From an uncultured Bacteroides sp. (lineage in GTDB: Bacteria > Bacteroidota > Bacteroidia > Bacteroidales > Bacteroidaceae): a stretch of 64,000 nt of DNA. Numbering within the stretch: the first letter of the stretch is position 1; each line of letters begins with the position of its first letter. Both the position numbers and the translations under genes were made by a program. The stretch covers positions 1 through 64,000 of the forward strand of contig NZ_CAUCSQ010000017.1 in NCBI RefSeq assembly GCF_958445495.1, in the 5' to 3' direction. The notes beneath the pieces were generated by a model, which worked only from the letters and a program-made list of their open reading frames with translations, had not been told where the DNA came from and searched no databases. Of this stretch, positions 19,619-27,260 are shown in pieces.

Positions 19619-20994
19619 GCAAGACTCCTTTCCCTTTTTATTCCGACAAACAACCCTATCGCCGTAACAGCCGGCAAAGGCGGCGAGTGTAGCGGCAGTT
19701 GCCGCGAAAGGCTGCCGGCCTGTCCTTTACCCGGCATCCGCTCCAGCGGAACCATCTCTGCCTTTGCAGACAAACTATCCGCCTGCAAGCTGTCAGTCAT
19801 ATTCTGCAAACCCTTATCAATCAAAGAATCACCTGCTGCCTTCTCTTTCCGTTTGCTCTTTTTCTCCAGTTCCTTCCGCAGTTCTTCCGCCGCACGAATG
19901 GAATCTTTTTCCGCCTTCCTAGCCTGTTTCATCAGCAGCTTAACTTGTTCCAGCGAATCCTTCAACGCTTCCTTTTGAAGCTTTTCAGCCTTTTTCGCCT
20001 TCATAAGCGAGTCTTTTCGAAGTTCCCGCTCACGCTGTATCTTCATGCGCATCTCGTTAATGGAGTCTCTGGCGAGAGCCTGCAAACGTTTTCTCTCCAA
20101 ACGGGCCTCCCTCTTCGCTTCGTCTATCTGCGTATATTTATTCTTGATGGAAGCGAAACGGTAAACAAAAGCAACCCGCAACTCGCTGATTACAGGATAT
20201 GGCAAGAAATGAAAATCACGGTGTTTAGATTGGATTACAGGATAGCAATTACTCTCCGCATCGCGCCGGAACACATCATAACCCGTATAAACCATACCGA
20301 CACTGGCGCCAAACTCTAAGTCCAGGCAGTTCTTCTTATAAGCATACAGCGGTATGCCGAAACCTGCCGAAACGCCCAATCCGTAAGCAGTACCCTGATA
20401 GCCGTTTTTACCGAACTTCAACGAATAATCGCATGCGTCAACATACGCGCCTATATAATAAGCGCGCCAATAACGGGGATGAAAACGTTTCCACGTAAAC
20501 ACATCCTCTTTCAAACGTTTAAACAGATTGACTTTCACGGAATCCGGCCGCCGGTAACTACGGGGAGAAGTACGATGATACCAACGAAATTCGGAACGGA
20601 CATCAAACAGGTTATATACAATATCGGGAACATAATTCTGAGTGGAGTTCCAATTACCCCTGACCCCCAGACTCAACGTATAATGTTTATAAGGAGAATT
20701 AAACAAGTCAAATTCCGCCGTTATGTTCGGCAGCAGCAGCACCCAGTCCACAGCATTTGTCCTGAATGCCCAACGTTCCTTAAAAGGTATGGAGACTTTG
20801 GTTTTTTCCGTCGTTTTGACACGGTTATTTACCGACACCTGCCCATAAGATTGCACTGCAAAAATAAACAGTAGAAAAAAAAATACCAACCTCCATTTAT
20901 TCTTACCCTCCAGTCCTGTTTTTTCCGCATTTGCAAAGATTCCCACTCTTTGTTTTAAGACGTAGTTTTCCCACTTATAACTACAATTTCCCAT
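19615..20994 (-). CDS. DUF3575 outer-membrane protein with coiled-coil tail (operon gene 1)
   Basis: 459 residues. After about 30 polar residues comes a hydrophobic signal segment (RLVFFFLLFIFAVQSYGQ), then a DUF3575-type barrel (RTNAVDWVLLLPNITAEFDL onwards to about residue 270). The rest is a long charged coiled coil with repeated DSL/KA motifs (about 280-400) and a short Pro-rich end. The coiled tail is absent from the second DUF3575 protein of the operon and could span the periplasm. The 30-residue lead before the signal peptide is odd. The ATG is the only Met available, but an internal GTG (residue 17) may be the true start. First gene of the operon; its promoter lies about 140 bases upstream. 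Confidence 0.78.
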   Translation of the reverse strand: MGNCSYKWENYVLKQRVGIFANAEKTGLEGKNKWRLVFFFLLFIFAVQSYGQVSVNNRVKTTEKTKVSIPFKERWAFRTNAVDWVLLLPNITAEFDLFNSPYKHYTLSLGVRGNWNSTQNYVPDIVYNLFDVRSEFRWYHRTSPRSYRRPDSVKVNLFKRLKEDVFTWKRFHPRYWRAYYIGAYVDACDYSLKFGKNGYQGTAYGLGVSAGFGIPLYAYKKNCLDLEFGASVGMVYTGYDVFRRDAESNCYPVIQSKHRDFHFLPYPVISELRVAFVYRFASIKNKYTQIDEAKREARLERKRLQALARDSINEMRMKIQRERELRKDSLMKAKKAEKLQKEALKDSLEQVKLLMKQARKAEKDSIRAAEELRKELEKKSKRKEKAAGDSLIDKGLQNMTDSLQADSLSAKAEMVPLERMPGKGQAGSLSRQLPLHSPPLPAVTAIGLFVGIKRERSLA

Positions 20995-21130
20995 ATTTTA
21001 GTTTCCCACTGCATTACGATAGCTTATTCACAAGCTATGTTCCCACTACTAAAGCAAAATACGAACACAAAACTTTTTTTCCCTTAATTGCCCTTATTTT
21101 ATGCTTATTTTGCCAATAAATTTATTCAAG

Positions 21131-21228
21131 CGCAAAAATAAAGATTAAAACAAAGCTAAACAAACATCCTTTTTCACTAAATATACCTAAACAGTCAAAT
21201 TTTACAATTATTTTATCAAAAATCGTGC
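21131..21228 (-). promoter_or_regulatory. Promoter of the fimbrial operon with conserved 43-bp upstream element
   Basis: On the minus strand: the -7 box is TATTTTTG (21133-21140), and the -33 TTTG (21161-21164) lies 20 bases from it. Exactly 45 bases upstream of the -7 box is a 43-bp element (21186-21228) of form GCACGATTTT-13 nt-GTAAAATT-3 nt-CTGTTTAGG. The same element at the same distance is found before the DUF5723 gene at 25 kb. A second CTGTTTAGG follows at 21228-21236. This is probably an activator or repressor site. Confidence 0.65.
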
Positions 21229-21392
21229 CTAAACAGTCGTTTTTTATTACTGCAAATTCCGCCTTCCACATCGTTTCCAATACGGTAAACTGTTTTCTCA
21301 AAACCGGATACAACTGTTCCCACCGCCAAGAAGTCTCAAAAACAAGCTTTGAAAATGGAAAAACCTGCTTGCCGAAAGACGCTTCAAGACAA

Positions 21393-21445
21393 ATCCCCCT
21401 TGTCCAGTTCTTGCTTGTTGGAGGTCAGAACTGGACAAGGGGGAT
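21393..21445. repeat. Perfect 19-bp inverted repeat (15-nt loop)
   Basis: ATCCCCCTTGTCCAGTTCT (21393-21411) and its exact complement (21427-21445). It lies in the 623-bp gap between the lipoprotein gene and the fimbrial operon. On the minus strand it follows the lipoprotein stop by about 170 bases and could act as a terminator, but no T tract follows. Otherwise the gap holds the operon promoter and repeated GTGGGAA motifs. Confidence 0.7.
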
Positions 21446-21617
21446 ACATTTTCGGTCCGGAAAGTATAAGAAACCCTATTTTTTATATTTCAGTTTCTTC
21501 CTTCGCCTCAACCGTTTACATCACAGGAAGAAGTTCACCGGTCCTTATTTTCTACAATTCCTTAAAAACACGAATGATGGAAACTCCATCTTTACACTAC
21601 ACAAACTTGCCAGAAAA

Positions 21618-23078
21618 TTAATAATAAGAAATACTTATATCATCATTATAATTTTTCTCGCCCCCATAGTTGCTATGGTCATTTATCATCACTAACCTAT
21701 TTTGTTCATCCCATTCATAAGCAAATTGAAACACATTAGACCAATATCCGTCACTGTCATATCTGACAGCAGAATCCAACAGATTTCCGGAAGAATCTCC
21801 TAATATATCCAACATAGATGCATATAATAAAGCCGTATTATCCGCCGTATTCACGATATCGTTATCATATCTGAAAATCATAAAATAAGGGAAATTCACA
21901 GATGCACGCGGCGTAGAAGCTGGCGAACTGCCAAAAATCACTTTATTTTCAGACTCCCCTATTTGATTAAGCTGCTTGTCATTCCAACTAAATATGATAT
22001 CGTCCGTAGACACTTCTGATGAACGGATTTTACTTAAATGCCGGTTAGAATCATAGGTAAAATTTAAAACCTCCGTGTAAGAATCCCCTGTAACGCTTGT
22101 CTTCGAAACAGATTTCTTTACCGTACCGTCTTCATTCAGCGTATATATCACAGAATACGGATAATCATACTCAAGCGCACCGGTCACCTCTATCCGGTTA
22201 TCGATATAGGTTACCGATATATCGGCAACATTCATATCACCCTCGTCAATCGATGTATATTTTATTCCACAAACACGTCTCAGCTTATCATACGAGAATA
22301 GATAAGCCTCACAATATCCTTCGGTCGATTTAACCGTCATTTCCCGAATCTGCATAAAAGGAAACAATTCCATACACACTTGGCTGCCGCAATCAGGACA
22401 AGACATTGTCAACATCAATCCCCCTTCCGGTCTCTTCGTAACGACTACTTTCTTATCGCCATCATCAAAATGGATATAAACTTTTCTATTCTTCAAATCA
22501 ACATCATAATTGAATGGATGCAAATCCTCTTCCGAATGAAACAGCATTCCCGTACCGTCAGCCTCAAAAATTATCTTACCCTCGCGCAAATCGTGACGGC
22601 CATCAGAACAGACAAAGTCAATTGCTCCTACCCAAAGTCCGACAACAGTAAAATTCCCGTCCGGGTCATCTTCCTGTGAATCTATCCTCCGGTAGGTGAC
22701 AGTCGTATTTCCATCGTCCCCCGGCTTAACCAGGATTAACGCATTTTCTGTAAGTGACTCTACCTTGAATACGTCCGACTGATCCGTATAAGTCAAAGTC
22801 AGACTCTCACCCTCGTATTCCCAAATACCTTCTCCATCATTATACCATCCAGACTCATTATCATAATCATAAACGGTGAAACTCCCATTATCCCTAAAAT
22901 CATAACGCTCATGATATTCACCCGTATAAGCTCCTTGCGCCGATTCGCTTTCCCACAAACCGACCAACAATGCTTTTACACCTTCCTCATCCCCATCCTG
23001 TTTTTCATCTTTCGAACAAGACACAACTACTAAAATCAATAAGAAAATCCAAGAAATAACAAATTGTTTTTTACACAT
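21618..23078 (-). CDS. Lipoprotein with two lipocalin-like repeats and a DUF4595-like C-terminus
   Basis: 486 residues; lipobox VVSC then SKDEKQ (surface-export pattern). Two similar N-terminal units each begin VGLW (about residues 40 and 148) and look like the lipocalin-like folds common in Bacteroides lipoproteins. The C-terminal half (about 260-486) has YD-repeat-like strands (FSYDKLRRV, FTYDSNRHLSKI, YEWDEQNRLV) as in DUF4595. Function is unknown; it may bind a ligand at the surface. It is transcribed towards the fimbrial operon but separated by 623 bp and a hairpin. A minus-strand TAATTTTG (23198-23205) is a possible -7 box. Confidence 0.78.
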   Translation of the reverse strand: MCKKQFVISWIFLLILVVVSCSKDEKQDGDEEGVKALLVGLWESESAQGAYTGEYHERYDFRDNGSFTVYDYDNESGWYNDGEGIWEYEGESLTLTYTDQSDVFKVESLTENALILVKPGDDGNTTVTYRRIDSQEDDPDGNFTVVGLWVGAIDFVCSDGRHDLREGKIIFEADGTGMLFHSEEDLHPFNYDVDLKNRKVYIHFDDGDKKVVVTKRPEGGLMLTMSCPDCGSQVCMELFPFMQIREMTVKSTEGYCEAYLFSYDKLRRVCGIKYTSIDEGDMNVADISVTYIDNRIEVTGALEYDYPYSVIYTLNEDGTVKKSVSKTSVTGDSYTEVLNFTYDSNRHLSKIRSSEVSTDDIIFSWNDKQLNQIGESENKVIFGSSPASTPRASVNFPYFMIFRYDNDIVNTADNTALLYASMLDILGDSSGNLLDSAVRYDSDGYWSNVFQFAYEWDEQNRLVMINDHSNYGGEKNYNDDISISYY

Positions 23079-23197
23079 ACTAATTCTGTTAAGTTTTTAT
23101 TCAATTCTATATTTCACTATATATCAACTTACTTAATATCTGAACTACTCACTCAAACCCGTGTTGACTCCAATACTTATTTGAAGGCGAAATTATA

Positions 23198-23226
23198 CAA
23201 AATTATTAATCTGAAAAAAGTACAAA
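23198..23226 (-). promoter_or_regulatory. Possible promoter of the DUF4595-like lipoprotein gene
   Basis: On the minus strand, -33 TTTG (23223-23226), 17 bases, then -7 TAATTTTG (23198-23205). The spacing is slightly short. It lies about 120 bases before the start. Confidence 0.35.
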
Positions 23227-23322
23227 TATCTATCTAATATACTAAGAATGCTTTTCTTATGACTATCTTGCCGAAAAAGAAAGATAAACAGCCAATATTT
23301 TTCCTCTTTCTTTCCAAGACAT

Positions 23323-23376
23323 AAAAAAACAGCTTACCATCTTTAATCCTTAACCGGATTCTAAGATAGTAAGCTG
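23323..23376 (-). terminator. Rho-independent terminator of the DUF5723 gene
   Basis: On the minus strand CAGCTTACTATCTT pairs with AAGATGGTAAGCTG (13 of 14), followed by a run of seven T. It lies 65 bases after the DUF5723 stop. Confidence 0.85.
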
Positions 23377-23440
23377 AATAGTACGTTTTTCCTCTATAGA
23401 GAATTAATTAAAAGAGAATGTTTAGAGAGAGAAATTATTT

Positions 23441-24979
23441 TTATCCTTGTTTATTTGCTTTTCTTCCACCTAACGGAATAGAAACTCCTACAAATCCATT
23501 CACAGAATTGGAATTCTTACCTAAGAACATGTAGTCGGTTCCGAGGAACAACGGACCTAGTTTCAAACCCAAACCGAATGATTTACCTGCAGACTGGATT
23601 GCAGAATAGCTGAGCGCTACGTTAAACCAGCTCTTCGGCCGATAATTTGCAGAGAATGTCAACTCCGTAAGAGCATCCGGTTGTACGAAACGAGTCGTAG
23701 ACAAAACGCCAACCGCCAGTTTATTATTAAAGAATCCGTATTCCGCACCCAATACCAATGTAGAAGCCAAACGTGACTTACGGGACTCTTTAGCATCTCC
23801 TACTTTAAGCTGCAACATGTCGTAATCAAGGACATCACCGTTTGTTACACGGTCCATATATCCTTCCGTGTCACTCTGAAATTGGTTCAAGGCATTTACA
23901 ACGCTTGCCGGATCATTACTGTTAATCATTCCCGCATAAGACTTTCCTTCAATATTAATCGGGTCCGGATTAGCCGATGCTATCTTCGTGCTTGACTTCG
24001 ACCAGGAGATAAAACCTAAATCCAGAATAGACGCAGATACAGTCAAGTTGTCCAGAATCTTATAAGAAGCTCCCAAATCAATACCGAAACCGTAACCGGC
24101 AATCCCCAAATCATCACCGTTGAAATCGAAATCAGTAACATAATCCTTACCTTCTTCCTCTTTCAAGTCCAAACCCTTAAAAGAGCTTTTCAGTTCGGCC
24201 CCTACTGCCAGGTTAGCATGATAATCGTTGAATTTAGTTTTCAGTTCCTCGATTTTTGCAGCAGCTCCATCACCTAAACCTGCCCAATAATCAGAATTCG
24301 ACCAATCTGCAATTTCCGCATCAGTCGGTAAGTTGGCGCTCATTGCAATATTATTAAGTTTCAATTCCATATTACCGACACCCAATAACACTTTTACCCG
24401 TCCGCCAACTGTCAAACGCTTGTTAATCTGACGTGAAAGTCCTAACCCGACTTCCGCATAAGCGTTAATATTCAATTGCTGGCCGCTAATATCATAACTA
24501 CTATTCCGCCAATTTTCCTCTATCGTCTCCATCTCGTTCAGGAACGTAAACATGGATTTAGTCAGATTCGCCCCGATATCCGTACGAAGTCCGATATTAA
24601 ACGACCAGAAATTCTTTCCTTTATACCATCCGGCCGAAAGAATCTCCGTGCTGAAATTCACATTCAACGTATTATTGTCTTTCAGACGATTCATGAAATC
24701 CGGCTTAGTATAAAAATCATCGCCATCGTCAATAATATCAATAATATCCTGATAACCTAACGAAGTAGAACCGACAGTGGCGTTTACCGCACCGATAACC
24801 GGAAGATTAAAATACCCCTTAGTCGGCGTCAAAGCCGGATTCAACTGTTGGCGGTAATGCGTCCCTTCCATAAAATAAGAAGTACGTAAAAACTGTGCAT
24901 TTGCAGGAATGACACCCATTAACATAATAAAGGACACTCCAAGGAGTTTCACCGACGAAAGTAGCTTGTTCGTTGCCAT
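23441..24979 (-). CDS. DUF5723 family outer-membrane beta-barrel protein
   Basis: About 512 residues from the ATG giving MATNKLLSS; the longer reading to 25015 adds 12 codons that overlap the promoter. A signal peptide ends near ANAQF. The mature protein starts with LRTSYFMEGTHYRQQLNPAL, the usual opening of DUF5723, and continues with amphipathic strands (GLGLSRQINKRLTVGGRVK, YKILDNLTVSASIL, LVLGAEYGFFN) to a glycine-rich closing strand. Related proteins are outer-membrane barrels of FadL/PorV-like appearance; no substrate can be named. Its promoter shares a 43-bp element with the fimbrial operon, suggesting common control. A strong terminator follows. Confidence 0.85.
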   Translation of the reverse strand: MATNKLLSSVKLLGVSFIMLMGVIPANAQFLRTSYFMEGTHYRQQLNPALTPTKGYFNLPVIGAVNATVGSTSLGYQDIIDIIDDGDDFYTKPDFMNRLKDNNTLNVNFSTEILSAGWYKGKNFWSFNIGLRTDIGANLTKSMFTFLNEMETIEENWRNSSYDISGQQLNINAYAEVGLGLSRQINKRLTVGGRVKVLLGVGNMELKLNNIAMSANLPTDAEIADWSNSDYWAGLGDGAAAKIEELKTKFNDYHANLAVGAELKSSFKGLDLKEEEGKDYVTDFDFNGDDLGIAGYGFGIDLGASYKILDNLTVSASILDLGFISWSKSSTKIASANPDPINIEGKSYAGMINSNDPASVVNALNQFQSDTEGYMDRVTNGDVLDYDMLQLKVGDAKESRKSRLASTLVLGAEYGFFNNKLAVGVLSTTRFVQPDALTELTFSANYRPKSWFNVALSYSAIQSAGKSFGLGLKLGPLFLGTDYMFLGKNSNSVNGFVGVSIPLGGRKANKQG

Positions 24980-25010
24980 GATTTTAAACTTTTTAATTCT
25001 TATTATTGTT

Positions 25011-25108
25011 CGCAAATATATAGCATTTCAATAACAAATAAAAGCACAGAGCAACACTTTTTTAGCCTAAACAGAACAATTTTACGGTTAAACGTAATAA
25101 AATCGTGC
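25011..25108 (-). promoter_or_regulatory. Promoter of the DUF5723 gene with conserved 43-bp upstream element
   Basis: On the minus strand: -7 box TATATTTG (25013-25020). Exactly 45 bases upstream is the 43-bp element (25066-25108) with blocks GCACGATTTT, GTAAAATT and CTGTTTAGG at the same spacing as at 21186-21228. The -33 region is poor, which would fit dependence on an activator. Confidence 0.65.
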
Positions 25109-25159
25109 TTATATTGCAAAAAAATGTAGAAATTAAAGTGTAGGAAAAATCTGCCGGCC

Positions 25160-25762
25160 CTAAAAATCCAGGGAAAGTTGTCCGCTTCCCAACAAATTAA
25201 AAGTCATTCGATGGTAAGGAGTCGTACCGTACTCGGCGATGGCGGCACGATGTTTCTTAGTAGGATACCCCTTGTTACGGTTCCAGTCATAACAAGGATA
25301 CTCTTCATGAAGACGGTTCATATAATCGTCACGGTAAGTTTTAGCCAGGATAGAAGCGGCGGCTATCGAAAGATACTTTCCATCGCCTTTGACTACTGTA
25401 GTATGGGGAATGCCGGGATATTTGTCAAAACGGTTCCCGTCAATCAGCAAATGCTCCGGACGTACGGCCAACCGGGCCACAGCACGATGCATGGCGAGAA
25501 AAGAAGCCCGCAAAATATTGATTTCATCAATCTCTTCGGGAGAAACGACCCCGACCGCCCAAGCTACCGCCTCCCTCTCAATCACCTCACGGAGAGCATA
25601 ACGCTGTTTCTCCGTCAGTTGCTTGGAATCATTCAGCAATCCGTTCTTAAAATCTTTAGGAAGAATGACGGCTGCGGCATATACGGAACCCGCCAGGCAG
25701 CCGCGTCCCGCTTCGTCACACCCCGCTTCTATCAAAGTCTCATTCAAATAAGGTAACAACAT
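25160..25762 (-). CDS. rnhB: Ribonuclease HII
   Basis: Cleaves RNA in RNA-DNA hybrids and removes misincorporated ribonucleotides. About 200 residues from the ATG giving MLLPYLN, the usual beginning in Bacteroides; longer readings reach into the promoter. The catalytic GCDEAGRG motif (Asp16, Glu17) is at the N-terminus. Further acidic ligands are in LLIDGNRF and in the TYRDDYM region, followed by the RNase HII motif [14 protein letters not shown]. Complete and normal in length. A minus-strand TATTTTTG (25786-25793) about 25 bases upstream is a likely -7 box. Confidence 0.95.
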   Translation of the reverse strand: MLLPYLNETLIEAGCDEAGRGCLAGSVYAAAVILPKDFKNGLLNDSKQLTEKQRYALREVIEREAVAWAVGVVSPEEIDEINILRASFLAMHRAVARLAVRPEHLLIDGNRFDKYPGIPHTTVVKGDGKYLSIAAASILAKTYRDDYMNRLHEEYPCYDWNRNKGYPTKKHRAAIAEYGTTPYHRMTFNLLGSGQLSLDF

Positions 25763-25785
25763 TGTTTCATACATTTCAATCCCCG

Positions 25786-25793
25786 CAAAAATA
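25786..25793 (-). promoter_or_regulatory. -7 box of rnhB
   Basis: Minus strand TATTTTTG, matching TAnnTTTG, about 25 bases before the chosen start. No clear -33 box. Confidence 0.4.
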
Positions 25794-25841
25794 CGCAAAA
25801 TAATCAGATTAAAAAGACTATATCCCGAACAACTGAAACAA

Positions 25842-25885
25842 TCATGCGGCTAAAGAGACGGATTCCCCTCCCTTTAACCGCATGA
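25842..25885 (-). terminator. Hairpin after the lipocalin-like lipoprotein gene
   Basis: TCATGCGG.TAAAG (25842-25855) pairs with CTTTA.CCGCATGA (25872-25885). It lies 30 bases after the stop of the upstream minus-strand gene. The following bases are only moderately T-rich. Confidence 0.55.
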
Positions 25886-25914
25886 CCGCTTCAAACTGCC
25901 AACTCTTTTCTTCC

Positions 25915-26823
25915 TCAATTGACAGCCGCCAGCACCGTTTCGCTGTAATACCTCTCGGTCACACCATGATATGTTTCACTGTAATCCTCAATCACAGTCA
26001 GCCTGTTTCCGGAAAACTCCAAGGCAGCCCATTCATCTTCCAGCCAACTTTCTCCCCAGGCATAACAAATCGTCTTATCAGCCTTATTTTTCCATTTCCA
26101 CTTCGCCATATCCACTGTTCCGTCCTTATAATAGACTAAATAAGTCCCGGCCTTCGAGAATAATATCTGAAGCGGAAATGCCGTAAGTTCCTCCATATTG
26201 CCATCATCATCGGGAGCATAAGGATTTTCCGGCGTCATTGTAGCATCATAAACCTTCTCGCCGTTCACATACTCCACATCACGTACGGACACAATATTCC
26301 AGGTACGGCACAATTGATTGTTCAGCTCATCATCTTCCAGTTGCTCCTCCTTCTCGACTTCCAAAGAGACAGACTCCGTTTCACCCGCCAGCGTAAGTTC
26401 AAACCCCGCTATGATATCCCCTTCATAAATAATCTCCAACGTCCCGAAATTTTCCAGATGAAGGATGTTCCCGTCTTGAGTATATTTTCCATAGATAATA
26501 TATCCGTTTACATTCCGCGTAGACGCAACTCCGGAACCATTACGCAAGAAAGAAGGACGACCGTACTGCCCGCCTGCCGACAAGCTCCGCACCGGGGAAT
26601 TCTGTTTTAACTCTATGATGTAATTCCCGCTTGCCCCCAATTCTATGGATTGATATTCGCTTGAAGCGTTCGTAACATTATACTTACCGCTTATTCCTTC
26701 ATAAGGAGACACCCCCAGACTGACACCCTCGTCGTCGTCACCGCCGCAAGACGTAAAATTTACTCCCAACGCGACCAAACAAAAGAAAAGAGAAAAATAC
26801 TTTAACCATCCCATAACAAACAC
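25915..26823 (-). CDS. Lipocalin-like surface lipoprotein, unknown function
   Basis: 302 residues; signal peptide with lipobox FTSC followed by GGDDDEG, a clear surface-export pattern. The C-terminal half begins QLCRTWNIVSV and runs through strands (FPLQILFSKAGTYLVYY, DEWAALEFSGNRLTVIEDY) typical of lipocalin-like domains in Bacteroides lipoproteins. The N-terminal half is less clear and may be a second such domain (GKYNVTNASSEY...). An alternative start at MGWLKYF (26814) is equally good. The gene stands alone. Ligand and role are unknown. Confidence 0.78.
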   Translation of the reverse strand: MFVMGWLKYFSLFFCLVALGVNFTSCGGDDDEGVSLGVSPYEGISGKYNVTNASSEYQSIELGASGNYIIELKQNSPVRSLSAGGQYGRPSFLRNGSGVASTRNVNGYIIYGKYTQDGNILHLENFGTLEIIYEGDIIAGFELTLAGETESVSLEVEKEEQLEDDELNNQLCRTWNIVSVRDVEYVNGEKVYDATMTPENPYAPDDDGNMEELTAFPLQILFSKAGTYLVYYKDGTVDMAKWKWKNKADKTICYAWGESWLEDEWAALEFSGNRLTVIEDYSETYHGVTERYYSETVLAAVN

Positions 26824-27260
26824 ATATTTTGCCTATGGCCCCCTCTTTAGGCATTTTCTAAAAAGCATAGTGCAGGGACCTCTCCAAGAGGCATTTAGCC
26901 CTTATCGACACATACTGTTTACCTAGGACAAATATATCAATATATCCAAATACGGGAAAACCGGTTCCTCCGGACATCTGAGTAGAATGCCCTTATCTAC
27001 GCCTACCTGGTCAAAATAAATGAGTGAGAGATTCAAAAAAACGCCTGGCAAAACGAACCCGAAATAGAAAAACGAACCCCTCCGCCACCCATAAAGCAGC
27101 CTCAAGAAAATCCCCTTATTTGAACCCTCATTCAACGAATATCGGGTAAAATAAGGGGATGATTCTTCTAAAAAATTCCAAACCGGAAGATTATCAGTCC
27201 TTAGAATCTATTTCCGGACAACCTCACCGGACAAGGCGTGCCGCCATGCCCATATAACCG
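26824..27260. other. Gene-free stretch between the lipoprotein gene and hppA
   Basis: Contains the hppA terminator hairpin (27110-27160) and a minus-strand TATATTTG (26929-26936) that may be the -7 box of the lipoprotein gene. No convincing gene was seen. Confidence 0.5.
27106..27160 (-). terminator. Terminator of hppA
   Basis: A perfect 12-bp stem ATCCCCTTATTT (27110-27121) / AAATAAGGGGAT (27149-27160); on the minus strand it is followed by TTTTCTTG. Confidence 0.65.

Noticed and set aside
20995..21617. Invertible (phase-variable) promoter for the fimbrial operon
   Set aside because: The only strong inverted repeat has a 15-base loop, too short to invert a promoter, and no recombinase gene is near.
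26923..27135. 70-codon minus-strand frame in the gap before hppA
   Set aside because: No promoter, overlaps the hppA terminator, and its translation shows no family features.
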